Below, piece after piece: positions 1-9,270 of a DNA stretch of 64,000 bases. This DNA is from Marinilabiliales bacterium (GTDB lineage: Bacteria; Bacteroidota; Bacteroidia; Bacteroidales; SZUA-534): contig DOTG01000028.1 in assembly GCA_003512955.1 (NCBI GenBank), positions 218,304-282,303 of the forward strand, given 5' to 3'. The notes beneath the pieces are model-generated. The model ran no database searches. It saw only the letters and a program-made list of their open reading frames with translations, and had not been told where the DNA came from. How positions within the stretch are numbered: position 1 is the stretch's first letter; each line of letters starts with the position of its first letter. The position numbers and the translations under genes are program-made.

Positions 1-1906
1 GATATTGCGGGGTAAAACCTGCCAATCCGAAATTGACATCGCGTTCGTCGGATAGCTGGTGATCATAAGCCCACAAAGAACCTGAATTGCGCGGATAGGT
101 GTAAGGCAGTTTCCCGCTTGGATTTACATCGCCAAACAAGACATCGGCAATGGCCCGTCCGCCCTCATTCCCGGGCAAATAAGCCATAACAATTCCTTTC
201 ACTTTGGGCTCAATGTATCTGATTATCCGGGGCCGCCCCTGTACCATAACCAAGATGACAGGTTTCCCGGTTTCGGCCAACCGGAGCACCAATTCCTGTT
301 GAATCTCAGGTAAATCAAGCTCATCGATATCGCTGGGTTTTTCGGTAGCCGGTTTTTCGCCCACGCAGGCCACAATCACATCGCACGGCCTGGCTTTAGC
401 AACAGCCTCATTGATAAAATCGCCATCGACATAACCCGTTCCGGGGGCGTAACACACCTGGTTTGACCCAATCTTTTGCTGAACCGCTTGCAAGATGGTC
501 AATTTTCCTTTGTCATTATAGCTGGTATCTTGCCCACTCCACGTGCGCGACCAACCTCCGTTCAAATAATTGATGGAATTAGAAGAAACACCGGTAACCA
601 GTATCCTGCTTTTTTTATTCAAAGGTAAAACCGATGCCTCATTTTTTAACAATGTAATGCTTTGGCACGCCATCTGGTGGTTCAGGCTATCTGTTTCTTT
701 TGATGCAAAATTTGGATATTCCACCTCATACAAGCTGGGATTGTTGAATAATCCGGCTTTAAACTTTAAATACAACACCCGTCGGACGGCATCATCAATA
801 CGGCTCATGGGTACTTCGCCCGATTTCACCAGTTCAATCAGATGCGTGGCAAAACTGGCATCGTAAGGTTCCATACAAATGTCAATGCCGGCCAAAACAC
901 TGAGCTTTACGGCTTCGCGTTCATTGGCGGCTACTTTATGAACCGCATGCAATCCATCCACATCGCCCCAATCGGTAATTACTACACCCTTAAAACCCAA
1001 TTCACCTTTGAGCAAACCAGTGATTAAAAAATGATCGATATGTGAGGGAACCCCGTTCAATGCACCCGACGAGATCATGACCGACAACAGACCGTTTTCA
1101 ATGGCTTCCTGAAATGGAGGAAGCAACACTTGACGGATATAATTTTCGGACATCAAAATCGGTGATCGGTCTTTACCATTATAGGAAGCACCGTATCCAA
1201 TAAAATGTTTGGCACAAGCCAGCACTTTATCGTTTGCTGAAGGATCGCTTCCCTGTTGTCCCCTAATATAAGCAGCTCCTAGTTGACTAGCTACATAAGC
1301 ATCTTCGCCAAAGCTTTCAAAAATACGTCCCCACATCGGGTGGCGGGCCACATCGAGCACCGGGGCATAATTCCAGGGAATGTGGCTGGCGCGTAATTCA
1401 TAGGCTGTTATTGCACCCACTTGTTCTGCGGCTTTGGTATTAAATGAAGCGGCCAGATTTATCTGATGGGGAAACATAACCGAACCGGCGGTATAATTGG
1501 CACCATGAACCGCATCAATTCCATACAATACCGGAATCCCCAAACGGGTTTTTGCTTTGGAAGTTGTTTGCACAAATTCAATAACCTGGTTCCATTGTTT
1601 GGGTGTCATTGGAAAAGAACCTAAGTTCTGGACAGAACCAGCACCATATTCAACCAGCAATTGTTGTACTTTGGCTGAGTCGAATACCAATGTATCGCGG
1701 TACGAATAAAAAGGCCCGGTTAATAATGCCGGTAAACCAAGATTGAGCATCTGCCCAACCTTTTCTTCCAATGTCATTAAAGCTAAAATACTATCAATTT
1801 TTTCGGAAACAGCTTTATCGGAATTTGATAATTCTATTTTATCGGTGGAACAACTACTGATTAAAATGGAAGATACAAGGGCCAGGATTAAAATTATTAG
1901 CTTCAT
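1..1906 (-). CDS. Glycoside hydrolase family 3 beta-glucosidase-like lipoprotein (3' end outside window)
   Basis: GH3 exo-acting beta-glycosidase, likely releasing glucose from beta-glucan oligosaccharides at the outer membrane or periplasm. About 635 codons are visible and the frame stays open to the window edge, so the last part of the protein is missing (the family is usually 720-780 residues). Translated on the minus strand from ATG at 1906, it begins MKLIILILAL and has a lipobox ISSC with Cys19. The GH3 N-terminal barrel carries KHFIGYG and VVITDWGDVDG; Asp312 of TDW is the expected nucleophile. The GH3 C-terminal domain follows (ITLLKNE, LPGNEGG). It has its own copy of a leader shared with two other genes, so it is probably transcribed separately from the GH gene upstream. 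The GH3 assignment is secure; the substrate (beta-1,3/1,6-glucan) is inferred from the GH16 neighbour. Confidence 0.93.
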   Translation of the reverse strand, partial: MKLIILILALVSSILISSCSTDKIELSNSDKAVSEKIDSILALMTLEEKVGQMLNLGLPALLTGPFYSYRDTLVFDSAKVQQLLVEYGAGSVQNLGSFPMTPKQWNQVIEFVQTTSKAKTRLGIPVLYGIDAVHGANYTAGSVMFPHQINLAASFNTKAAEQVGAITAYELRASHIPWNYAPVLDVARHPMWGRIFESFGEDAYVASQLGAAYIRGQQGSDPSANDKVLACAKHFIGYGASYNGKDRSPILMSENYIRQVLLPPFQEAIENGLLSVMISSGALNGVPSHIDHFLITGLLKGELGFKGVVITDWGDVDGLHAVHKVAANEREAVKLSVLAGIDICMEPYDASFATHLIELVKSGEVPMSRIDDAVRRVLYLKFKAGLFNNPSLYEVEYPNFASKETDSLNHQMACQSITLLKNEASVLPLNKKSRILVTGVSSNSINYLNGGWSRTWSGQDTSYNDKGKLTILQAVQQKIGSNQVCYAPGTGYVDGDFINEAVAKARPCDVIVACVGEKPATEKPSDIDELDLPEIQQELVLRLAETGKPVILVMVQGRPRIIRYIEPKVKGIVMAYLPGNEGGRAIADVLFGDVNPSGKLPYTYPRNSGSLWAYDHQLSDERDVNFGLAGFTPQY

Positions 1907-1928
1907 TTGATTGGATTTGAACCTTATT

Positions 1929-2066
1929 AATAGATCGGTAGATATTTAGACACGAGACACAAAACAAAACATATCTTGTTGGAAAAAATCATCACCTAAT
2001 ATTTTTGTTGCTATCTTTTACATATAACAGAATATCGTTCACTTATAAAAATTTCACTCACTATTA
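1929..2066 (-). promoter_or_regulatory. Shared leader/promoter element, copy 1 (upstream of GH3 gene)
   Basis: One of three related leaders of about 135 bp in this window. Read on the minus strand it has a distal block AAATTTTTATAAGT, then ACAAAAATATTA, then ATATGTTTTG, then TGTGTCTCGTGTCTAAATA, ending in CTACCGATCTATTAA 22 nt before the GH3 start codon. TATGTTTT resembles the Bacteroidota -7 box TAnnTTTG with one mismatch. If it is the promoter, the strongly conserved block after it is transcribed 5'-UTR. The repeated structure is seen directly; its function is inferred. Confidence 0.7.
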
Positions 2067-2107
2067 ACCTTATTAAATTAAATAAAAAAGGTTTAGTAAG
2101 GGTTTTC

Positions 2108-2142
2108 AAATGCACCTGTAGTAAGGAGCCACAGGTGCATTT
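2108..2142. terminator. Hairpin with T-run, possible bidirectional terminator
   Basis: Perfect stem AAATGCACCTGT/ACAGGTGCATTT with an 11-nt loop. The T-run is stronger on the plus strand, but the only transcript that reaches it is from the minus-strand operon ending at 2216, so it is probably that operon's terminator. The rest of 2067-2215 is AT-rich with no gene. Confidence 0.55.
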
Positions 2143-2215
2143 TTTCGATTTCAATAAGAAATCATTCTATCAACTAAACCTAAACTTGAACAGTGAATGA
2201 ACTACTATTAAATTT

Positions 2216-3511
2216 TTATAAATCTACCCAAAATGGAAAATTTGCTGTTGCGGCACCGCTTTTAGCATCCTGGATGTAAACAAACAACCGGTATGCACCC
2301 TCTTTTTCAGGAGTTGTAAAAACCAAACTGCTATTCCCAACCAAATGAAAAATTGCAGAAGGCCGGCTTTCCAAGTCGCCGCCCCAACCCAAATCGGTAC
2401 TTTCAGGTATCAACTCCCAAGTGAAAGTTAAACTGTCGTTTTCAAAATCTTTGTAAAAAACTTCAGCTTTTACCTGGCTCCTGACTTTAAACTTTAAATT
2501 ATCGAAGGCGGTACCATTCTCAATCTTGAAAGAATCGAGCGATGGGCATCGGTTTTCGGGCCACTTTCCGGTCCACACGTAAGTCATGGCATCCACCGTT
2601 TCTGTTTTCGCACCATTCTCAAGGTGCATCCCATACCAGGTCGGCGTGCGTTCCTGTTTTTGTCCCCAAAGGAAAACATAAGAGCCCAAACAAAATTTTT
2701 TGTCAGCTTCAATGGCTAAATCGTAACGGTTTAAAAAAGCTTTGGCTTTTTCGCGGCTGGTTTGTTCAATGGGAGCATCCCATGAGGTTTTTCCAACTTC
2801 CCAATGCCCGGTAGCTCCCCATTCCGTAACCATGTAAGGGCCTACCCAACCGGCATCGGAAATACGGGTTTGGAGGTTCACGATATCGCCGTACATCTGG
2901 ATGGAGATAAAATCAATATCGGTGCAATGCACTTTGATATAATCGATTTCACGTTTCCCGATTCCTGCCAGAGTAGTTGTAGTTGGGTGGTTCGGGTCGA
3001 TTTCATGAATCATTTTCGATAAATCGTTCACCGCATCATAAATACGCAAATCGTTGGCACCCAGATTCAATTCATTACCAATAGCCCAACCCAACAAAGC
3101 CGGATGGTTTTTTAACCGTTCTACCTCACCTTTGATGTAATTGTATTGTCTGTTTACCATGGCTGTATCGCTGTAGCTATAGCCATGCCGTTCGCGGGCT
3201 ACTTCCAGTCCCATAAGTACCATCAATCCATTTTTTTGAGCCAAATCGAGGATTTCAACCGCATCTTTTTGACCATTTTTGGTACGCCAGGTACGGAATG
3301 AATTAGCACCACTAATCCCTAAAGCATCAATGTTCCCAAATTCACATCCGGCACCATTGACATAAAATTCGCTGCCATTGACAAACATACGGTACTGTTC
3401 GGCTTCATTGGCCTTTACCTCTACTTTTGCCGGACCGGTTTCTTTTTCTTTTGCCGTACATGAAACGAGTAATGCCATACCCAGGAAAATTATCAAATTT
3501 TTTGAATTCAT
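2216..3511 (-). CDS. Clan GH-A glycoside hydrolase lipoprotein (GH158-like candidate, TIM barrel plus C-terminal beta domain)
   Basis: Putative retaining endo- or exo-glycosidase anchored as a lipoprotein (lipobox LVSC, Cys18). Residues about 35-320 form a GH-A type TIM barrel: acid/base Glu147 in GWAIGNELN after beta-strand 4, and nucleophile Glu230 in MVTEWGATG after strand 7. Residues about 325-431 look like an Ig-like beta-sandwich. The size and two-domain layout fit GH158 endo-beta-1,3-glucanases known from Bacteroides beta-glucan loci that also carry GH16 and GH3, but a GH2-C or GH5-like assignment cannot be excluded without a profile search. It lies 18 nt after the sugar porter and is probably co-transcribed with it and with the GH16 gene. 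No truncation is seen. Confidence 0.8.
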   Translation of the reverse strand: MNSKNLIIFLGMALLVSCTAKEKETGPAKVEVKANEAEQYRMFVNGSEFYVNGAGCEFGNIDALGISGANSFRTWRTKNGQKDAVEILDLAQKNGLMVLMGLEVARERHGYSYSDTAMVNRQYNYIKGEVERLKNHPALLGWAIGNELNLGANDLRIYDAVNDLSKMIHEIDPNHPTTTTLAGIGKREIDYIKVHCTDIDFISIQMYGDIVNLQTRISDAGWVGPYMVTEWGATGHWEVGKTSWDAPIEQTSREKAKAFLNRYDLAIEADKKFCLGSYVFLWGQKQERTPTWYGMHLENGAKTETVDAMTYVWTGKWPENRCPSLDSFKIENGTAFDNLKFKVRSQVKAEVFYKDFENDSLTFTWELIPESTDLGWGGDLESRPSAIFHLVGNSSLVFTTPEKEGAYRLFVYIQDAKSGAATANFPFWVDL

Positions 3512-3529
3512 GTTATTTATTTTTACAGG

Positions 3530-5131
3530 TTAATGTCTCATTAATGTTACTTCCAACTCTTCGAGCGATTGCCCTTTGGTTTCGGGGATAAATTTAAGGG
3601 TGAACAGAAGGGTCAATAACCCAAAAACAGCATACACCATAAATGTTCCGGCCGTTCCAAGAACTTCCAATTCCACAGGGAATACTGTAGCAACAGCAAA
3701 ACTTACAATGGAATTCCATGTTCCCACGATTGAAATCATCAGCCCACGATGCCTGTTGGGGAAAATCTCTGACAGCAATGCCCACATCACCGGCCCGAGA
3801 GAGATAGCAAACGAAGCAACATAAATAATTAAAGCAATTAAAACCAAAATGGCATTCATTGAAATGGAATTTTGTAAAATGGTACTCTTGAAAACATTAT
3901 AATTGCTGGCTCCGATGTTTTCTTCAACCACATTGAAGAATTCTACTTCGCTTTCGTATTCTTTACCAACCATTTTGGCTATTCCTGTCTCAAACAATAC
4001 CAAGTCTTTGCCTTTTTCTTCACTGGCTTTTACCGCTTCAACCATACCGGAAACTTTGCTGCCATCAACTTTATACGTAGCGTTGCTAAATGCAATAGCC
4101 GCCAACGACAATGACAGGGTAATTCCGATAGAACCTATGATTAACAGTGGTTTACGTCCCAAACGATCGATGAGGAACATGGCAACAATGGTAAAAAGCA
4201 CATTTGTAAGGCCTAAAATGGCTGCCTGAATAAATGCTGAATCCTGTGCCCCACCAGCCATTCCAAAAATCATGGGGGCATAATAGAATATGGCATTGAT
4301 ACCTGTGATTTGTTGAAAGAATGCAATTCCAAAGCCAATAATCAGGATGGTTGCCATACTTTTAGAGAAAACCTCTTTGATGTTGCTCTTCCCTGAGTCC
4401 GGGGCTTTTTTCACATTTTCCAGAATCTCGGCATGTACTTGATCTGCATATTCGTTTCCACCAATACGGACCAACACTTTTTTAGCCTCATCGTGCCGCC
4501 CTTTTAGTGCCAACCAACGTGGGCTTTGTGGCACAAAGAATAAAAGTAAAAAATATAATACTGCGGGAATAGAACCCACACCCAACATCCAACGCCAGTT
4601 CATGGTTGGATCCTCAACGGTTTTTAAGATATAATAGTTTGAAAAATAGGCAATAGATATACCTATCACAATATTAAACTGGTTGATGGATACCAACGTT
4701 CCCCGATATTTTTGTGGTGAGATTTCGGCAATATACATGGGAGCCACCAAAATGGCCATCCCCACTCCTAGTCCACCAATAATACGTGCAATCACAAAAA
4801 AGACGATGCTGTCGGTAAAAGCTGTTCCAAAAGCACAAAAGGCAAATAACAATGCAGTAATAATTAACACACCTTTACGCCCCAGATAATCGGAAAAAGG
4901 TCCCCCGATAAAATTCCCGATGATAGCCCCGGCAATGATGGAACCTACCGAGAACCCCAATATCCAGGAACCGGAATCTAACCCAAAAACATTTTTGTAA
5001 AAAGGAACTGCTCCCGAAATCACCGCACTGTCAAAACCCAAAAGAAAACCACCCAGTGCCACAATCAGTGCCATCAGCACCAGGTATAACGTATTTATTT
5101 TTGTCTTCATCAATGTTAATTTTATGTGCAA
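3530..5131 (-). CDS. Sugar porter family MFS transporter
   Basis: Twelve-TM major facilitator of the sugar porter (XylE/GLUT-like) family, expected to import a monosaccharide by proton symport across the inner membrane. Family signatures are visible: DYLGRKG after TM2, RIIGGLGVGMAILVAPMYI then AEISP, QSPRWLALKGR, QQITGINAIFYYAP in TM7, DRLGRKP, and PETKGQSLEELE at the C-terminus. A loop of about 70 polar residues lies between TM9 and TM10 (residues about 350-420), as in other Bacteroidota members. The start could be ATG at 5131 or, more naturally, the internal ATG at 5110 (MKTKINTLYL). It sits between the GH16 and GH-A genes with short gaps, so it is likely the glucose importer for the products of these enzymes. 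Confidence 0.9.
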   Translation of the reverse strand: MHIKLTLMKTKINTLYLVLMALIVALGGFLLGFDSAVISGAVPFYKNVFGLDSGSWILGFSVGSIIAGAIIGNFIGGPFSDYLGRKGVLIITALLFAFCAFGTAFTDSIVFFVIARIIGGLGVGMAILVAPMYIAEISPQKYRGTLVSINQFNIVIGISIAYFSNYYILKTVEDPTMNWRWMLGVGSIPAVLYFLLLFFVPQSPRWLALKGRHDEAKKVLVRIGGNEYADQVHAEILENVKKAPDSGKSNIKEVFSKSMATILIIGFGIAFFQQITGINAIFYYAPMIFGMAGGAQDSAFIQAAILGLTNVLFTIVAMFLIDRLGRKPLLIIGSIGITLSLSLAAIAFSNATYKVDGSKVSGMVEAVKASEEKGKDLVLFETGIAKMVGKEYESEVEFFNVVEENIGASNYNVFKSTILQNSISMNAILVLIALIIYVASFAISLGPVMWALLSEIFPNRHRGLMISIVGTWNSIVSFAVATVFPVELEVLGTAGTFMVYAVFGLLTLLFTLKFIPETKGQSLEELEVTLMRH

Positions 5132-5168
5132 TTTTTAAATTTTAAATTTTATGTAGAAAACGATGCCA

Positions 5169-5195
5169 CTGGTTTCTGGTTTCTGGTTTCTAGTT
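5169..5195. repeat. Short tandem repeat of TTTCTGG
   Basis: Between the MFS start and the GH16 stop there are three tandem near-copies of a 7-8 nt unit (TTTCTGG, TTTCTGG, TTTCTAG). It is a simple low-complexity repeat with no assigned role. Confidence 0.6.
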
Positions 5196-5217
5196 TCCAA
5201 TCTCTATTCTCTAACTA

Positions 5218-7236
5218 TTAATATTTCACAAACTTTAGCACCTGGGTAGCATCATCATCGGTAAAGATGATGCAATAGGAACCCGGGGTTAATCGGGTAC
5301 CATCAATTGAACCTTGGGGCTCCACCCTTCCGTTAAGTACCAATTTTCCGGTAACATCGGTAATGGAATAATTGGCTGTTTTTGTTAAATTCTGTACATG
5401 AACTATCCCATCTGTCAGGGTTGGATAAACCGATAATGCATCTTTAATAACTATTGAAGGAATATCGCTAGCCAGTGAATCGGCCCAAACAAATCGGCCT
5501 AAATTAAAATCACCGTTCACAATTTCAACCCGCATCAATGTATCCGATTCTTTTAATTGAATATTATCTAAGTAAATGGACTTGAACTTACTCCACGATC
5601 CTGTAGAAGGAACTGAAATTACACCCGTGCGATCCTCTCCATTATATAATATTTTAAGCTTCCCGGCTGAGTTTATAGAGGCTATCCTGATTTCTGCATC
5701 GTACGTTTTTTCTGATTGAACATCTATTGAATATTCCAACCACTCTCCTGCTTTTGTCCATCCTATACTTTCTCCACCATCATTTGTTTCAGTATCTACA
5801 CCCTCATCCTGGCGCGAGCCGTTGCCTTGGTTCTCCGGTTCTATATCATGGTAAGCAATTCCTTCGCCTCCAAAATCATAGTTTACAGATTGTATGGTTC
5901 CCGGAATGACTGCGGGAGTATTGATATCGGGATAAGGCAACTGACGCAACACGGTTACATTCAACAAAGCACTGTCCTTCCCACAGAAATTGTCGGTTAC
6001 AACTTTCAAAGTGCCGTCCGCGTAGCCCCAATCCACATAAATAACATTGGTATCGAGCGTTGCAGTTGATGTAACAGAAGCTGGCAGTGTCCAGACATAC
6101 GAAGTTTCCAGGGTCTGTGCTATCGCGTATCTTAAGTTCTCCTGGCCAGCCATGACTATGGTTTCCCCTTCGATGGAAAGTGCTTCAATAGCTACCGGGA
6201 ATTCCAAATTATATGTATCGCAAAGTGTCGTTAACTCACAGGTGACATTACCTGCCTCGCAACCCCAATTTACTCGAATAGCCGATGTTCCCTGACCGGA
6301 CAGAATTGTTGCACTTTCAGGTACAGTCCAGTTATATGTATAACCATCGAAAGCGATGGTAGAAAATTCAACGTTTTTTTCACCTTTCACAACCATGTTG
6401 CTTCCGGTAATTTCAGGGCTATGGTTTAACTGGTAAACCCTTACATAATCAATGGCCATTTGTTGCGGAAAAACCGTACTTGAAGTTGGTGAACCTGGCC
6501 AGTTTCCACCTACAGCTACATTTAAAATAATAAAATAATTTTGATGGAATTCGCTTAATGCAGTAGGGGTGATATCCACTACATGGAATTGATTGCCATC
6601 GAGAAACCATTTAATGGTAGTAGCATTCCATTCCATTGAAAAAATATGAAATGTATCGGCAAAAATACCTTGCGCCAATTGGTAGGAGCCGCCATATTGG
6701 GCATGGTTGTTAGCTGCATCGGCCCAATGGATGGTCCCGTAAGTTTTATCATCGCGGCCTTCGCCACCTCCAACCATTTCCATAATATCAATTTCGCCGC
6801 ATGCAGGCCAACTGATACCATTAAACATACTTTCGCCTAACATCCAGAAGGCGGGCCAAATACCTTGCCCATAGGGGAGTTTTATTTTAGCTTCTATTTT
6901 CCCATATTTCCAGGCATGCCCATTGTAATGGGTGATTAAACGTGCCGATGTATATTGCTTGCCGCTATAGGCTTCTTTCCGAGCTTCAATAATTAATACA
7001 CTGTCTTCGATACGGGCGTTTTCTGGCCTTTCTGAGGTATAGTATTGCAACTCATTGTTTCCCCAACCGCCACCACCGACATCGTATGACCACTTAGCAG
7101 AGTCGGGTAACCCGGGTACATTGAATTCATCGCTCCAAACCAGTTCATAACAGGATTGAGCATATAAGAATTGAATTTGAAAGATATTCAACCCAATTAT
7201 TAATAGAAACAGCTTAAAAAGTGTGGAGGATTTCAT
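5218..7236 (-). CDS. GH16 endo-beta-1,3-glucanase (laminarinase) with CBM6 and T9SS sorting domain
   Basis: Secreted endo-glucanase that would cut beta-1,3- or mixed-linkage glucans outside the cell. The signal peptide (residues 1-26) ends at LYAQ. The GH16 domain covers about 30-272, with catalytic motif GEIDIMEMVG: Glu148 nucleophile, Asp150, Glu153 acid/base. The extra Met between Asp150 and Glu153 is the beta-bulge form (ExDxxE) typical of laminarinases. Residues about 275-430 are two PKD/Ig-like modules, 445-595 a CBM6-type lectin domain, and about 600-672 a type A T9SS sorting domain ending in LKFVKY. It is the first gene of the probable operon GH16, sugar porter, GH-A lipoprotein, preceded by copy 2 of the shared leader. 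GH16 and T9SS calls are secure; the exact linkage specificity is inferred. Confidence 0.93.
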   Translation of the reverse strand: MKSSTLFKLFLLIIGLNIFQIQFLYAQSCYELVWSDEFNVPGLPDSAKWSYDVGGGGWGNNELQYYTSERPENARIEDSVLIIEARKEAYSGKQYTSARLITHYNGHAWKYGKIEAKIKLPYGQGIWPAFWMLGESMFNGISWPACGEIDIMEMVGGGEGRDDKTYGTIHWADAANNHAQYGGSYQLAQGIFADTFHIFSMEWNATTIKWFLDGNQFHVVDITPTALSEFHQNYFIILNVAVGGNWPGSPTSSTVFPQQMAIDYVRVYQLNHSPEITGSNMVVKGEKNVEFSTIAFDGYTYNWTVPESATILSGQGTSAIRVNWGCEAGNVTCELTTLCDTYNLEFPVAIEALSIEGETIVMAGQENLRYAIAQTLETSYVWTLPASVTSTATLDTNVIYVDWGYADGTLKVVTDNFCGKDSALLNVTVLRQLPYPDINTPAVIPGTIQSVNYDFGGEGIAYHDIEPENQGNGSRQDEGVDTETNDGGESIGWTKAGEWLEYSIDVQSEKTYDAEIRIASINSAGKLKILYNGEDRTGVISVPSTGSWSKFKSIYLDNIQLKESDTLMRVEIVNGDFNLGRFVWADSLASDIPSIVIKDALSVYPTLTDGIVHVQNLTKTANYSITDVTGKLVLNGRVEPQGSIDGTRLTPGSYCIIFTDDDATQVLKFVKY

Positions 7237-7264
7237 TGGTGGAATTTTATGAGTTACTTAACTT

Positions 7265-7402
7265 AATAGATCGGTAGATTTTTAGACATGAGACACAAGA
7301 CAAGACAAAACATATCTTATTGGGAATCATTGCTTAATGTTTTTGTTTAAACTTTTTACATATAAAAAACTATCACTTACTTATAAAAATTTAACGAACT
7401 AT
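7265..7402 (-). promoter_or_regulatory. Shared leader/promoter element, copy 2 (upstream of GH16 operon)
   Basis: Second copy of the leader. It contains the same ordered blocks as copy 1 on the minus strand: AAATTTTTATAAGT, ACAAAAACATTA, ATATGTTTTG, TGTGTCTCATGTCTA, CTACCGATCTATTAA, ending 28 nt before the GH16 start. It has a local expansion by one TCTTG unit relative to copies 1 and 3. Confidence 0.7.
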
Positions 7403-7503
7403 AATTTGATTTCACGAGAAAATATTTAAGTTAATTTATTGGTTTTGTGGAACATCCATGATATAGTCATATCCTTTTGTGTAAGGTAGTGCATGGATGT
7501 TTC

Positions 7504-7540
7504 ATTAAAAAAATTAGGAGGCTAACCAGTAGCCTCCTAA
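7504..7540 (-). terminator. Rho-independent terminator of the CBM/T9SS gene
   Basis: On the minus strand a 9-bp GC-rich stem (TAGGAGGCT/AGCCTCCTA) is followed by a T-run, a few bases after the stop codon of the gene at 7549-9117. It separates that gene from the GH16 operon. A second inverted repeat, AACATCCATG/CATGGATGTT at 7451-7460 and 7492-7501, lies just beyond it. Confidence 0.85.
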
Positions 7541-7548
7541 AAACATTA

Positions 7549-9117
7549 TTATTTTACAACTAATCTTACTGCCTTTTCAGCAACTTTTACCATATAAATA
7601 CCTGTAGCTAAATTAGCTACATCAATGGATTCCACTTCGTTAGCTGCTACTTTGCTCATCATCAGTTTACCGGTAATGCTGTAAACATTTATCAACGTAC
7701 CCACCTGAGTGTTAACATAAGCTACATTTGTGGCAGGGTTTGGATAAATTGCCAACGAAGAAGCTTGTTCAGAAGGTACAGAAATAAGGGGAACAATTTT
7801 CAAGCTTACATTATCAATATAAACCGGTTCATCGCTAATGGCTAAAAGGAAAGCAAATTTAGTTACCGAATTGGCCTGCATCGCATCAACTGTCATAGAT
7901 AGTTCGTATTCTGTTTGGTCGGTAGTAAGTTCAATATTCCAGTTTGAACGGCCCTCGTTTGAATTATCATCGTCGGAAGCACCTAAAGCAGCATAACCAT
8001 TTTGTGGATCTTCAATAGTCAAAGTAATAATACGGGCGGCGTCAGCCCATGCATCAAACTTAATAATATATTCACGTTCGTTAACCAATACAAAATTCAA
8101 TTGCTCCAACTGCAATGCCCAGTTGTCGGCATCGGTTACCGGAGTACAATTTGCTACACCATCAATAACTTCAACCACACCACCGTTATCGGTCCACATA
8201 CCCCATTCGTTACCCGTACGGCCAATCATAACCCCCTCAATATCAGTAAATGTTCCGTTGGTAAGCAGGTTAACATCCTCTGAAGGGGATCCAATATTGT
8301 GTGCTATTTTAACATCGGTTGAACCAGCCATTGAAAAAGCAATATCTGTCATTCCCTCGTAAGCGGCATCGTTAACATAAATAGTGTAGGTAACTGGGGC
8401 AAAAATGGTACTTCCGGTAACACCGGTAATGTCTTTCGTCCAGATTGAGTTTTCACCTTGAGCACCATCCAAAGCAATTTTGGTATCGGGTACCGATGAA
8501 AAAGCAATGGCTACAGAGGCAGCAGTTCCGGTATAATCGGTAATGGTAACGTTAGGATCTACAGAAGCTCCGGCAGTAAAACCAGGACCTTTTACATTAT
8601 CATAGTACCAAACTTCAGTATTAATAGGATCTCCATCAGCTCCGGTTCCCATAAAAATTACAAGCTGTTTGTAATCGCCATTGAGTAAACCAATTGCTGT
8701 GGTTGACATGTCAAAAGTAACTGTTTGCCATTGGCCAGCATCAGTATAATTTCCTTTAACTTCAGCAGCTCCTTGAGCACCCTGTTCCACCTTGCACATT
8801 ACTTCACCTGCTGCAGCACAATAAACATCAATTGAAAAAGTTTGCTCTGTTGGGGTAAAATTAACGGTTCCACCACATGGGAAATATGCACCACCCCACC
8901 AGTATGTCCCTTCTACATCAAATTTTTGTGTTTTGGCAACATGGTCGGAAGTATTTACTCCGGTTTTGCTTGGATTTTCAACAATAGATAAATCGGAACC
9001 ACCAAAAGTACCGCTTGTTGGAAGGGCACCTTCAAAATCGAGATAGTTCGTTGTTTGGGCAAAGCTTGTGCTAAATAAAGCCAGGACAGCTGCCATACTT
9101 AGTAATTGTTTTTTCAT
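7549..9117 (-). CDS. Secreted carbohydrate-binding-like protein (CBM4/9-type module) with T9SS sorting domain
   Basis: No catalytic domain is recognisable. The signal peptide is residues 1-20 (MKKQLLSMAA to SFAQ). Residues about 22-185 form a beta-sandwich rich in Trp and Tyr (TYWWGGAYFP, VWYYDNVKGP). About 188-275 is a small Ig-like linker domain, 280-440 resembles the CBM4/9 family (NLLTNGTFTD near its start, PVYIDNVSLKI near its end), and 450-522 is a T9SS type A sorting domain (YPNPATNVAYV). The likely role is as a surface or secreted glucan-binding protein that assists the GH16 enzyme, but this rests on context. It is a single-gene transcription unit with its own terminator. The long upstream region contains a possible -7 box and two LacI-type half-operators, so it may be regulated separately from the shared-leader genes. 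Confidence 0.75.
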   Translation of the reverse strand: MKKQLLSMAAVLALFSTSFAQTTNYLDFEGALPTSGTFGGSDLSIVENPSKTGVNTSDHVAKTQKFDVEGTYWWGGAYFPCGGTVNFTPTEQTFSIDVYCAAAGEVMCKVEQGAQGAAEVKGNYTDAGQWQTVTFDMSTTAIGLLNGDYKQLVIFMGTGADGDPINTEVWYYDNVKGPGFTAGASVDPNVTITDYTGTAASVAIAFSSVPDTKIALDGAQGENSIWTKDITGVTGSTIFAPVTYTIYVNDAAYEGMTDIAFSMAGSTDVKIAHNIGSPSEDVNLLTNGTFTDIEGVMIGRTGNEWGMWTDNGGVVEVIDGVANCTPVTDADNWALQLEQLNFVLVNEREYIIKFDAWADAARIITLTIEDPQNGYAALGASDDDNSNEGRSNWNIELTTDQTEYELSMTVDAMQANSVTKFAFLLAISDEPVYIDNVSLKIVPLISVPSEQASSLAIYPNPATNVAYVNTQVGTLINVYSITGKLMMSKVAANEVESIDVANLATGIYMVKVAEKAVRLVVK

Positions 9118-9182
9118 AATTCTTAGATTTTAGTTAATAAAAAAATTGATTAAGTTGTATTGAATGGCATCAGCAACTTTAA

Positions 9183-9190
9183 CAAACATA
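9183..9190 (-). promoter_or_regulatory. Candidate -7 promoter box for the CBM/T9SS gene
   Basis: Read on the minus strand this is TATGTTTG, an exact match to the Bacteroidota -7 consensus TAnnTTTG, 66 nt before the start codon. I see no clear -33 TTG at the usual spacing, so the call is tentative. Confidence 0.4.
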
Positions 9191-9270
9191 TTCTGTGAGT
9201 TACTGATGGTATTATTTCCGGTTTTAGTAATTACATTCCTCATTTTTTCTTAATCGCTAATATTAAAATC

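Noticed and set aside
570..1027. Plus-strand open frames opposite the GH3 gene
   Set aside because: They are antisense shadows of the clear GH3 frame.
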